This document shows positions 41,975 through 49,794 of a stretch of 49,962 nucleotides of DNA, in pieces. Every line of letters begins with the position of its first letter. The first letter of the stretch is position 1. A model generated the notes under the pieces. That model saw nothing but the letters and a program-made list of their open reading frames with translations. It made no database searches and was not told the DNA's origin. The DNA lies in assembly GCA_023398375.1 (NCBI GenBank), contig JAEWSH010000086.1, positions 1 to 49,962 on the forward strand, given 5' to 3'. The stretch is from Bacillota bacterium (GTDB taxonomy: Bacteria > Bacillota > Clostridia > Lachnospirales > Lachnospiraceae). The position numbers and the translations under genes are program-made.

Positions 41975-42907
41975 ATGAAATTAAAGTCAAACAAGAAAAT
42001 AATTATAATAGTGATTGGAGTGATCGTAATTATGAGTACCTTAGGATTGGGGGCATCACATATGCTGAAAGAAATCTATGAAGAAAAAAGTGTTTCCATT
42101 GATGGAATTAATGAAATACAGGTAAATATGGATACTGTGCCGGTTCATTTTATAGAAACGGAGAAAGACAGTAATGTAAAAATGTATCTACATGGTAAAG
42201 TTATGGCTGATATAAAGATTATAACTGAAATTAATGATAAAACTTTTATTATAAAACTACAACGTACATCTAAGATACCACTATATGAAGATTTTGTTTT
42301 GGATATATATATTCCAAAGAAGTATGCAAATAATCTTTCAATTAATACTTCTTCAAGTTCGGGATGTATAAGTGCGGATTTTTTGGATGTATTAAATTTT
42401 ACATTTAGCACCCACTCGGGAATTGTGAAAGCAGAAACATTAATTGCAGATAAAATTTTCATAGATACTGCTTCGGGAAAAGTAGATGTAAATAAAATAA
42501 ATGCAGATCAATTAGAAATAAAGGGTAAGTCATCTGCAATTAATATTGATGAGTGTATTGCAAAGCAATCTAAAATAGAGACTTCGACAGGCAGTATTAC
42601 TCTTAACAATAGAAATGGTATTTTAGGCGTTAAGACAGTTTCGGGAAAAGTTTCAGTAGCGTACAAAGAGTTTGAAAACCAAGAAGTAAACATAGAATCT
42701 TCTTCTGGAAATGTCACATTAGAACTTCCTAGCTCTACTGAGTTTTTAATTAAAGCCAAAACTTCTACTGGAAAAATACAATCCGATTTTCAAATTAATG
42801 AAAATGGAAGCACTGATAAAAAGAAGTTAGATGGAAAAGTAGGGATGAAAAATAATAAAGTTATACTTCAAACCTCATCAGGAAGTATTAAGATATTGAA
42901 AAAATAA
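41975..42907 (+). CDS. DUF4097-family beta-strand repeat protein with N-terminal membrane anchor
   Basis: The 310-residue protein begins with lysines and one membrane segment (IIIIVIGVIVIMSTLGLGAS). A long right-handed beta-repeat domain follows with recurring Ser/Thr-Ser-Gly turns: TSSSSGCIS, STHSGIVKAETL, DTASGKVDV, ETSTGSITL, KTVSGKVSV, ESSSGNVTLELP, KTSTGKIQSDF, QTSSGSIKILKK. Such DUF4097/adhesin-like proteins are exported and face the cell wall; several neighbour PadR- or sigma-controlled stress genes. Function here is unknown. Confidence 0.87.
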   Translation: MKLKSNKKIIIIVIGVIVIMSTLGLGASHMLKEIYEEKSVSIDGINEIQVNMDTVPVHFIETEKDSNVKMYLHGKVMADIKIITEINDKTFIIKLQRTSKIPLYEDFVLDIYIPKKYANNLSINTSSSSGCISADFLDVLNFTFSTHSGIVKAETLIADKIFIDTASGKVDVNKINADQLEIKGKSSAINIDECIAKQSKIETSTGSITLNNRNGILGVKTVSGKVSVAYKEFENQEVNIESSSGNVTLELPSSTEFLIKAKTSTGKIQSDFQINENGSTDKKKLDGKVGMKNNKVILQTSSGSIKILKK

Positions 42908-42977
42908 TAGCTATTTATGTTTACCTATTAGCTTGAAATTCTCATAGGCATAGATAATAGATAGCACAACCCTCTAA

Positions 42978-43015
42978 ACCTGTAAAAGATACAACTCTCG
43001 CTTCTATAGAAATTT
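42978..43015 (+). repeat. Short scrap of the ICE leader/coding repeat
   Basis: AGATACAACTCTCGCTTCTATAGAAATTTGCAG-type sequence around 42985-43015 matches the DTPLAAIEIEMQ coding part of copies A and B. The flanks do not match. It is the fourth place where this ICE sequence appears. Confidence 0.5.
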
Positions 43016-43095
43016 GCAGAATGTAGGAAAGAAAGCAGGGCAAGCCGCATCAATCACTTGTCCCGCCTCCCTTTTTAAGATAAGATGCGAAATGA

Positions 43096-43767
43096 TTAAC
43101 GAAAGAAAAAATTCCATAGTACGAATCCATATCCGTCAATTAATGTGTCTAACACGCCGTGTGCCAATAGAAGCGGAAGGATCGTTTTCTTCTTGGACAA
43201 ATATAAATAACCACAAAATAGAGTTGTTGTAACAAACGTACTGTAAATATGTGTCAAATCAATTGTTAAGGCTCTTGGTAAGTGGGCGCAATAAAAAAGG
43301 ATACAACTCGCAAGAATAACAAGTATTTTGGATTTCATTAACTGATTCAATTTAGTGAACAAGAAACCGCGAAATATAATTTCTTCCGAAAAACCTATAG
43401 TAACTGTGAGAAAAAGCATTCTTGATAGAAAAGGAAGAATATTAAATTGATTTCCATATTGACTAATATCCATGTGCATAATAAGTACTGGGGGGAGAAC
43501 TTGGAGCAGATAGAGAACAGCACCCAATGTCAGACCATGCACAATGTCCCAAATCGAGAGGCGCAACAAGCCAATACTGCTAAGAGGTTTCTTATCCACT
43601 TTCAACGTTACAAAGCTAATGAGAGCAATATCAAGAACACATGTAATAACGATAATCCAGTTTTTATGGAGGTTAAACGCCAAATTGTTTGATATCCATC
43701 CGAGAATTAGTACGATTGTATAAACAATAAAAATTTGTAAAATCAATTTAGTCTTAGATATTTTCAT
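43096..43767 (-). CDS. CPBP-family intramembrane metalloprotease
   Basis: The 223-residue protein has about six membrane segments, the glutamate motif GFSEEIIFRGFLFTKL, the second motif FYCAHLPRALTIDLTHIYSTF, and HGVLDTLIDG near the C-terminus with a further metal His. This is the CAAX-protease and bacteriocin-processing (CPBP/Abi) group. Roles include bacteriocin self-immunity and peptide processing. No bacteriocin gene is seen beside it. Confidence 0.87.
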   Translation of the reverse strand: MKISKTKLILQIFIVYTIVLILGWISNNLAFNLHKNWIIVITCVLDIALISFVTLKVDKKPLSSIGLLRLSIWDIVHGLTLGAVLYLLQVLPPVLIMHMDISQYGNQFNILPFLSRMLFLTVTIGFSEEIIFRGFLFTKLNQLMKSKILVILASCILFYCAHLPRALTIDLTHIYSTFVTTTLFCGYLYLSKKKTILPLLLAHGVLDTLIDGYGFVLWNFFFR

Positions 43768-43880
43768 TTAATTATTACCCCAAACTTTACTTTTTACCCC
43801 AAAATATTTTGATTAAAAGAGCGATTTTTATCTTATCATAAACAAAAATTTCTAACAAGTAAAAGGATTATGAATTTATA

Positions 43881-43936
43881 AAATAGTGTTTAACTCTCTT
43901 TCCAATTTTTTGATATGGGCTGTAATATTTGATTTT
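43881..43936 (-). pseudogene. Fragment of a lysR gene
   Basis: These bases match 24245-24300 inside the LysR gene at about 49 of 54 aligned positions and encode the same SNITAHIKKLE-ELNT segment. Both ends are cut. The source is likely a close relative of the LysR gene 20 kb upstream, either a duplication or a second incoming copy. Confidence 0.7.
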
Positions 43937-44095
43937 GTGGCAGAGACAGTTCTGAACCAGATTGTGGATTGGGGATATGCCAAAATAGTTGGTTTTTTAA
44001 ACGACTTTTTTGAATGAAACAATAACATGGGAGTGGAACTGTTTGATTTACCTTGGGCAGAAGCAGTTACCACTTTTTTTAGTTATCTTTGCTAG
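43937..44095 (+). pseudogene. Fragment of a VirB6/TrbL-like ICE membrane protein
   Basis: Starting directly at the end of the lysR scrap, the plus strand reads LNQIVDWGYAKIVGFLNDFF, then a stop, then NMGVELFDLPWAEAVTTFFSYL. This resembles the N-terminal part of the large TrbL/VirB6-type conjugation proteins in clostridial ICEs, where FF-x-MxNMGxELF is a recurring pattern. One in-frame stop and the missing C-terminal helices show it is dead. Confidence 0.5.
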
Positions 44096-44165
44096 AAAAA
44101 ATTTGATGTTGGAATATTTTACTGAAATATATTCATGATAAGATAATATTAAGGAGGTGCTAGAT

Positions 44166-45260
44166 ATGAAAAAGAAATATTTAGTGAGTGCGTTTATGAT
44201 AGCAGCATTGGTGTTAACCATGACTGGGTGTGAAAAGAACAGGAATAAGGTCACGGTTCAAGAGCCTGGAAAAACCATAACAATTATTAATGAATCGAAG
44301 CAGGAAGAAAGTGAACCAGAGATATCAGTTGATAAAATTGAGCGTTTGGAACAGGTGACGATTAGTGATTGGCTCGATGATGATACCGCAATTGTTTCAA
44401 AAGATAATGAGTCACTAGACAAGATGTACTTATCAGAATTATCAGACCAGTATCCAAAGAGCCTATATTTACTAGATATTAACTCAAAAGAATATCAGCT
44501 GGTCAAGGAGCAAAAAGATGTATTACTAGGGGGAGCTGTATTCTCCAGGGATAAGAATTATCTGATATATGATGAATATGTTCTAGGGGATCCTGTTTAC
44601 TTCATTATGAATATGGAGAATCATGAGAGCGTTGGGCTTATGGGAGAAACGATTGGTGGAGCAAAAAGTGCCCACTGGGCTGATAACGAAGCTGTTATCG
44701 GTGCAGCCTATAGCGGTGGCGTATATTTGGCTGACAGAACTGGAAACATGAGTTTGATTGATGAATTAAAAGATGAAGGGATATATCTGGTTGAAAAATT
44801 GGGTGACAATATTTATTATAATACACAATCAGATTTAACGCTAATGAAATTAAACTTGGTTACGAAGGAAAAGTCTAGTCTTAACCTAGAACAAGTATAT
44901 GAAATCTTACCGTCTCCTGATAATAAGCAAATGATAATCTTACAGAATAATGGTTCCAAGAGTACGATGATTATTTATAGTCTTGAGCGTGATGAAAAAA
45001 TTACGATTGTAGAGAGTATTGAATTGTATGGAGTATCTTGGTCACCTGATCAGAGAATGATTGCTTACGGCATGAAAAAGGATGAAAATAATTCAACGGT
45101 AAGAAGCCTGTATGTATATGATATACTTACTGGAAAATCGATAAAGCTTGCTGTGAATACTGAAATGATAGGTACTAATTGGAGTCCTTCTGGTAAGAAA
45201 TTATCGTATACGGAATGGGATGGAGAACAGTATACTAGTAGTATTATTTATCTTAAATAG
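44166..45260 (+). CDS. Lipoprotein with TolB-like beta-propeller repeats
   Basis: A 364-residue protein with a lipoprotein signal (KKKYLVSAFMIAALVLTMTGC; lipobox LTMTGC), a charged linker, then blades of a propeller with WD40/PD40-type motifs: TISDWLDDDTAIVS, VFSRDKNYLIYDEYV, LPSPDNKQMIILQ, GVSWSPDQRMIAYGMKK, GTNWSPSGKKLSYTEWD. It should sit on the outer face of the membrane. AAGGAGG precedes ATG 44166. A binding or sensing role is likely; the partner is unknown. Confidence 0.85.
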   Translation: MKKKYLVSAFMIAALVLTMTGCEKNRNKVTVQEPGKTITIINESKQEESEPEISVDKIERLEQVTISDWLDDDTAIVSKDNESLDKMYLSELSDQYPKSLYLLDINSKEYQLVKEQKDVLLGGAVFSRDKNYLIYDEYVLGDPVYFIMNMENHESVGLMGETIGGAKSAHWADNEAVIGAAYSGGVYLADRTGNMSLIDELKDEGIYLVEKLGDNIYYNTQSDLTLMKLNLVTKEKSSLNLEQVYEILPSPDNKQMIILQNNGSKSTMIIYSLERDEKITIVESIELYGVSWSPDQRMIAYGMKKDENNSTVRSLYVYDILTGKSIKLAVNTEMIGTNWSPSGKKLSYTEWDGEQYTSSIIYLK

Positions 45261-45351
45261 AATTCCAAAAAACTTTATGATGTTTGGAATCCAGGAGGAC
45301 GAGAAAACCTTGATTTTATGCGGACTTTCGGGATTATCTGAGAAAGGTGAT

Positions 45352-45397
45352 AGCAGAGGCTATTAGCAATAATCGTTAGCTGAAAATAGCCTTTGCT
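45352..45397. terminator. Hairpin after the lipoprotein gene
   Basis: AGCAGAGGCTATT (45352-45364) pairs with AATAGCCTTTGCT (45385-45397) with one G-T pair. It lies between the lipoprotein gene and the convergent broken KTR gene. Confidence 0.65.
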
Positions 45398-45402
45398 TAT
45401 TC

Positions 45403-45527
45403 CTAATTACATTTGGGGCAATAAAGAGGAAAATTCAAAAGGACAGTATCATCGTACATCTCCGTTCGCGTCTTGCTACCACAGACAGGCAATGAATCCA
45501 TAATGAACTCTTTGATGCATTACCCAT
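45403..45527 (-). pseudogene. Cysteine-rich KTR-domain gene with one-base deletion
   Basis: On the minus strand ATG 45527 follows AAAGGAGGTAAT. The first frame reads SLWIHC; after one missing base the next frame reads VCGSKTRTEMYDDTVLLNFPLYCPKCN and stops at 45403. Together this is the CxVCGxKTR...FPLxCPKC pattern of the small zinc-ribbon KTR proteins carried on Tn916-like elements. The length of 125 bases is a multiple of three minus one, as expected. Another ICE remnant. Confidence 0.7.
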
Positions 45528-45559
45528 ATTACCTCCTTTTCATCAGCCATTCCGATACA

Positions 45560-46939
45560 TCAATGTTCCAATTCCGGGGAAAGGGCACGAGATTTTGCTA
45601 TAGCCAATTCCTTATGAAGATGCACAGCCATAAATACAGTAATAACGGCAGAGATAACATCAGAAACCGGTTGTGCATAAAGAATGCCACTTATACCCCA
45701 AATCATCGGGAGAATTAGAATGATGGGTATAAAGCAAATTCCCTGTCTGCAAGCACCAAGGATAAAACCTTCTTTCGCTTTTCCAAGCACAAGGAAAAGT
45801 GATGAATATACAGTATAGAAACCAAAAAGCAGGAAAGAAAAACCGTTTGCTCGGAGTGATGTTTGACCGACAATGATCATTTCAATATCGCCTTTTGTAA
45901 ATTGAGAAATGATTGTTGTGGGGAATAATGCTATTACTAATCCAAAGATTACACAAAATATCGTTGACCATGTTATGGAAATTTTGATTGCTTCATGTAA
46001 GCGTTCATATTTTTTTGCCCCATAGCTATATCCTGCGATTGGCTGGAAGCCTTTAATAAATCCGAATACCATCAGACTTCCCATAGAAATAATTCTTGTT
46101 ACGGCACCCATTCCGGCAATCACAGAATCCCCGTATTCTTTAGCCTGCATATTGATAAGTGTAATAGAAAGACTGGTCAACAACTGAAATACCAGTGTAG
46201 GAATACCTATTTTCAAAATTTCAGACATAATTTCTTTTGAAAAACAGCATTTCTTAATGCTAAAACCGAAGACACTTTTTTTCCTGAGTACATAGCTCAA
46301 ATACACCAATGTAGAAACGATCTGTGAAATAGCTGTGGTGATTGCAGCACCAGCTACACCTAAATTCAGCATATAGATAAAGATTGGATCTAAAATTACA
46401 TTAAGTACAGCACCTGCCATCAATGCACCCATAGTAGTTTTAGCAGCACCCTCACTTGTCACGATATTATTCATTGTGACATTAAATACGTTAAAGATAG
46501 ATGAAATTACATAAATACTTGCATAAGTTACCGCGTGAGGCAATATGCTATCAGTTGCACCTAAAAACTTCAGAATTTGATTTAGAAAAATAATAGTACA
46601 GATAATAACTATTGCGCCAACAAAAATACTACAGTATAGGGCGGTACTGGCAACTTTGTTTGCGGTTTCTTTTTCCCCACGCCCTAATAATCTGGAAATA
46701 TAGGATGCAGCGCCATTTCCGAATAACAGACCTAATCCTACGACAACCTGCCCAAGAGGAAATGCGACAGAGATCGCACCCATCTGACTGGTCCCCAACC
46801 CTCCAACAAAGTAAGCATCTACCAGATTGTATAACGCATTGATCATCATACCAATCATGGTAGGGAGTCCCAGTGCTAAAAGCGCTTTTGGTATTGGTGC
46901 ACTTCCCAGCAATTCCATTTTCTTGTTACTTCCATTCAT
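45560..46939 (-). CDS. MATE-family multidrug efflux transporter
   Basis: A 459-residue protein with about 12 membrane segments: LGSAPIPKALLALGLPTMIGMMINALYNLVDAYFVGGLG at the N-terminus and GFIKGFQPIAGYSYGAKKYERLHEAIKIS after the sixth helix. Both are typical of NorM/DinF-type MATE pumps, which export drugs with Na+ or H+. ATG 46939 follows GAAAGGAG. It is divergent from a PadR gene across two long palindromes, so PadR is the likely repressor. Confidence 0.9.
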   Translation of the reverse strand: MNGSNKKMELLGSAPIPKALLALGLPTMIGMMINALYNLVDAYFVGGLGTSQMGAISVAFPLGQVVVGLGLLFGNGAASYISRLLGRGEKETANKVASTALYCSIFVGAIVIICTIIFLNQILKFLGATDSILPHAVTYASIYVISSIFNVFNVTMNNIVTSEGAAKTTMGALMAGAVLNVILDPIFIYMLNLGVAGAAITTAISQIVSTLVYLSYVLRKKSVFGFSIKKCCFSKEIMSEILKIGIPTLVFQLLTSLSITLINMQAKEYGDSVIAGMGAVTRIISMGSLMVFGFIKGFQPIAGYSYGAKKYERLHEAIKISITWSTIFCVIFGLVIALFPTTIISQFTKGDIEMIIVGQTSLRANGFSFLLFGFYTVYSSLFLVLGKAKEGFILGACRQGICFIPIILILPMIWGISGILYAQPVSDVISAVITVFMAVHLHKELAIAKSRALSPELEH

Positions 46940-46979
46940 GATTAACGCTCCTTTCTCTTGACATGAGATGTAATTTATA

Positions 46980-47027
46980 GTACTATAATTTATAGCACAA
47001 AGCACATAGTACTATAATTTATAGTAC
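46980..47027. promoter_or_regulatory. Paired PadR operators between MATE and padR
   Basis: GTACTATAATTTATAGTAC (47009-47027) is a perfect inverted repeat with 9-base arms. A near-identical copy, GTACTATAATTTATAGCAC, lies at 46980-46998. A further half, AATTTATAG, precedes it at 46972-46980. The copies are 29 bases apart (centre to centre), close to three helix turns, so two dimers could bind the same face. TATAAT and TATAAA motifs within the arms may double as -10 boxes of both genes. Confidence 0.75.
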
Positions 47028-47053
47028 CTGTCAAGAGGGAAAAAGGAGGTAAT

Positions 47054-47587
47054 ATGGCAACAATAGATCTGATTGTATTAGGGATATTGAAAAAAGAATC
47101 TTTAAGTGCCTACGATATTCAAAAATTAGTAGAGTTCCGCAACATATCTAAGTGGGTGAAAGTTAGTACCCCTTCAATCTATAAAAAAGTAATTCAGTTG
47201 GAGGAAAAAGGCTACATTAAAAGCAATATCGTAAAAGAAGGAAAAATGGCCGAGAAGGCTGTCTATTCGTTAACAGGTGATGGAGAAATAGAATTTGAAA
47301 AATTAATGATAGGAATTTCTTCTCAGCCAATTAGTATTTTTCTGGATTTTAATGCTGTAATAGTAAATTTGATCAGCCTCACACCGGAGAATCAAAAATC
47401 GTGTCTAACCAATATTGAAGATAACGTGAAAATTCTAAAGACAAATATGGAAGAAAACATTAGTATGAAAGAAAATATGCCAGATATTCCCGAAACAGGA
47501 ATGGCTGTCTTACAACAACAGTTTATATTGGCTCAAGCAATCGAAACATGGATTGCTTCACTGAAAGAAGGTTTTGAAAACCTGTAA
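47054..47587 (+). CDS. PadR-family transcriptional regulator
   Basis: A 177-residue PadR protein: ATIDLIVLGILKKESLSAYDIQKLVEF, VSTPSIYKKVIQLEEKGYIKSNIV and AEKAVYSLTGDGEIEFEKLM form the winged helix, followed by a helical dimer domain. AAGGAGG precedes the ATG. With the divergent MATE pump and two palindromes between them it makes a self-contained drug-response unit. Confidence 0.9.
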   Translation: MATIDLIVLGILKKESLSAYDIQKLVEFRNISKWVKVSTPSIYKKVIQLEEKGYIKSNIVKEGKMAEKAVYSLTGDGEIEFEKLMIGISSQPISIFLDFNAVIVNLISLTPENQKSCLTNIEDNVKILKTNMEENISMKENMPDIPETGMAVLQQQFILAQAIETWIASLKEGFENL

Positions 47588-47649
47588 TTAAAGTGCCAGT
47601 CTCTAATTAATGCCAAACAACTTAATATGTTAAACGGATAAGTGAGGAA

Positions 47650-48181
47650 AAGAAAAAATCGTAGTGGCCTGCGTGGATAGCGAGCAAAGCGGATATGGTA
47701 CAGAACTTTCCTCTATCATGAAAGCCATTGACGAACAATCCCTTGTGGAACCGCAAAAGCTAAAGGACTACTCTTGGGATATGTTTATTGCGGCTCCTGC
47801 CTATATCCGTAAATGGATCAGACAAGTATGGAAAGGGTGTTGAATGATGAAAAGGAAATCAATCAGCGTATCTATGTATTTCCTACCTCTGCTATTTTGG
47901 AAAACGGTATAAAAATATCCTACTTTGATTACATTTCCTCACTAAAAAATAAGGAGTGTAATCGGGCACTGGAAAGGATTGCAGAACGCATTGATATGGA
48001 TGTACTCAATAAACTGGTGGAAGAAACTCCTACAATTACAGAGATACAGAAAGATTTTTATAAGGTGATGCTCGCAGAGAGAAAGGAAAAAATCCTCGCC
48101 TACAGCGTGGAGCTGCTGCAGGAACTTTCACAGCAGGAACAAGAAAGCTCAACGGAGCTAACACAAGAGTTTACAATGTAA
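47650..48181 (+). pseudogene. Unidentified gene with frameshift, probably 5' truncated
   Basis: One frame reads ACVDSEQSGYGTELSSIMKAIDEQ to WDMFIAAPAYIRK near 47808. A second frame from ATG 47813 continues for 122 residues (VLNDEKEINQRIYVFPTSAIL, YFDYISSLKNKECNRALERIAERID, IQKDFYKVMLAERKEKIL) and stops at 48181. Because the first frame has no start and the second no ribosome site, I read this as one decayed gene. The second part is helical and reminds me of the C-terminal part of toxin-like kinase proteins, but I cannot name it safely. Confidence 0.4.
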
Positions 48182-48269
48182 TCACGGCACAGGGAGTGAT
48201 TACCCAATATAGTTCTGAGGATAAATAATAGAATATAGTCAAAATATATTGTGGAGTTAAAGCGAAAAC

Positions 48270-48308
48270 AGGGCAAAAATTGAGCTTAGAAAGGGTGGGT
48301 TTTGCCCT
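48270..48308 (+). terminator. Intrinsic terminator
   Basis: AGGGCAAAA (48270-48278) pairs with TTTTGCCCT (48300-48308), followed by TTTT. It closes the unit upstream. From 48313 to 48524 nothing further is seen. Confidence 0.75.
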
Positions 48309-48524
48309 TTTTAAATGGGCGGAATTTGTATGACATAGGCACTTTCTATTCCTATTCTGATGTTTGGAAATTCAATTATTTTAAGAATTTTCAAACATGA
48401 AAATTAGATAAGTATGCATGGAGCACTTGGCAAATATAAAAGGTTTATACGTTACAGGATTTATAATAATGTTTGCCGGTACATTGATTTTCTCTCTTTA
48501 GCATGTAAAATATTTAAAAAACAC

Positions 48525-48555
48525 TTGCTAACGACGTAACGTCACGTGATAGTAT
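48525..48555 (+). promoter_or_regulatory. MerR-type promoter with 19-base spacer
   Basis: TTGCTA (48525-48530) and TAGTAT (48550-48555) are separated by 19 bases, and the spacer contains the dyad GACGT-A-ACGTC (48533-48543). Over-long spacers with a central dyad are the mark of MerR-activated promoters. The TipA-like MerR gene 450 bases downstream is the obvious candidate activator. Confidence 0.7.
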
Positions 48556-48586
48556 GCAAATATAAAAAAGAAGAAAGGTGGTTTAT

Positions 48587-48931
48587 ATGAATAATAGCAT
48601 GGAGAAAAGTGTGTCTGGCGCATCGACAAGAAACATAATCATAAATACACAACAAGGGGAAGTGGAAGTTACTTGCTCACGTCATGATCAACCCGGGGAG
48701 TGTCCGCACTGCCATAAAGCAATTCCGTTGTCGTCAGTGGTTTTCAAAAAAATGGATGTCAATAAAAATGTGGCTACATTTATAGGTAGCGAATTAGCTG
48801 CAGGGTATGGAATTATATTAAGCCAGCAAAATGAAGCAGCTGCCGATACACAACAAAGTAAGCCTGGAGAATGTCCCTATTGCCATGAGCAGATTCCCAT
48901 AAACGAGATACTGTTCAGGGAGAATAAATGA
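48587..48931 (+). CDS. Small protein with two CPxCH zinc-ribbon-like motifs
   Basis: The 114-residue protein has two copies of one motif, QPGECPHCHKAIPL (about residue 42) and KPGECPYCHEQIPI (about residue 97). They flank a central segment, FKKMDVNKNVATFIGSELAAGYG. Each copy has only one CxxCH pair, so a single zinc could be held between both, or each motif pairs with a partner. AAAGGTGG precedes ATG 48587; the GTG at 48578 lies in the ribosome site. It sits between a MerR-type promoter and a MerR gene. I do not recognise a named family. Confidence 0.65.
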   Translation: MNNSMEKSVSGASTRNIIINTQQGEVEVTCSRHDQPGECPHCHKAIPLSSVVFKKMDVNKNVATFIGSELAAGYGIILSQQNEAAADTQQSKPGECPYCHEQIPINEILFRENK

Positions 48932-49005
48932 AAAAGTTGAACAGATGAAAAAAGATCGCTTGATTTGAACCCGAGTGATCCCAAAAGTATAGAGAGGTGG
49001 AGCAA

Positions 49006-49794
49006 GTGGAAAATGCTGAAAAAGGTCTGTTTACAATTGGGGAATTGGCAAAACTCGTCGGAGTATCAGTAAGAACATTGCAATATTACGATCAGGCAAA
49101 TCTGCTAAATTCTACTTATACCGAGAGCCGCAAAAGGGTATATACGCGTGATGATATACTAAAGCTTCAACAAATTCTTTTTTTAAAATCATTAGGCTTT
49201 CCTCTCCAAGAGATAAAAAATAATATCCTGAAATCAAAAAATCCCACTGATTTTAAAAAAGTCTTTACCCAGCAGCGTAAAATTCTGTTGCATCAAATCG
49301 CAAACTTAAATAAAATCGTTGATACTTTGGATCAGGCGATATCTGAGACAGATGGTGGACAAGAAATTAGCGCAGATAGACTGATTACCATTATGGAGTT
49401 AATGAAGCAAGGAAACCCGTATTCCTTTGTTGTCAGGTATCTTAATGACGAGCAACTCAAAAACATTGCAAATAGATTATTAGTCTCGTCTGAAAAAAAT
49501 GAAATCTTGGTAAAAGAATTATTTGCACAAATGGATAACCTGTATCATAAAGGTGCCGATCCTGCTGGAAAAGAAGGACAGGAGCTAGCCGGGCGCTGGT
49601 GGAACATGGTAAATGATTTTACCACAGGTGACATTGATATGTTAGGGAGGCTTATTACTGCTGGGAAAGACATCGGTAACTGGCCTGAAGAAACCCAAAA
49701 TTTAAGTGAACCTATAGAAAATTTTTTAAAAAAGGCACTTAACATTTATCTTCTTACTAACGGAATCCAGATTACAGATTCAGAACGAAAATAA
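49006..49794 (+). CDS. TipA-like MerR-family regulator
   Basis: A 262-residue protein with a MerR DNA-binding domain (LFTIGELAKLVGVSVRTLQYYDQANLL, then RVYTRDDILKLQQILFLKSLGFPLQEIK), a coiled-coil helix (QQRKILLHQIANLNKIVDTLDQAI) and a helical C-terminal domain of the kind that binds antibiotics in TipA (LFAQMDNLYHKGADPAGKEGQELAGRWWNMVNDFTTGD). GTG 49006 follows AGAGGTGGAG; a GTG at 48997 overlaps that site. It lies 74 bases after the CPxCH gene and probably activates the long-spacer promoter ahead of both. Confidence 0.88.
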   Translation: MENAEKGLFTIGELAKLVGVSVRTLQYYDQANLLNSTYTESRKRVYTRDDILKLQQILFLKSLGFPLQEIKNNILKSKNPTDFKKVFTQQRKILLHQIANLNKIVDTLDQAISETDGGQEISADRLITIMELMKQGNPYSFVVRYLNDEQLKNIANRLLVSSEKNEILVKELFAQMDNLYHKGADPAGKEGQELAGRWWNMVNDFTTGDIDMLGRLITAGKDIGNWPEETQNLSEPIENFLKKALNIYLLTNGIQITDSERK

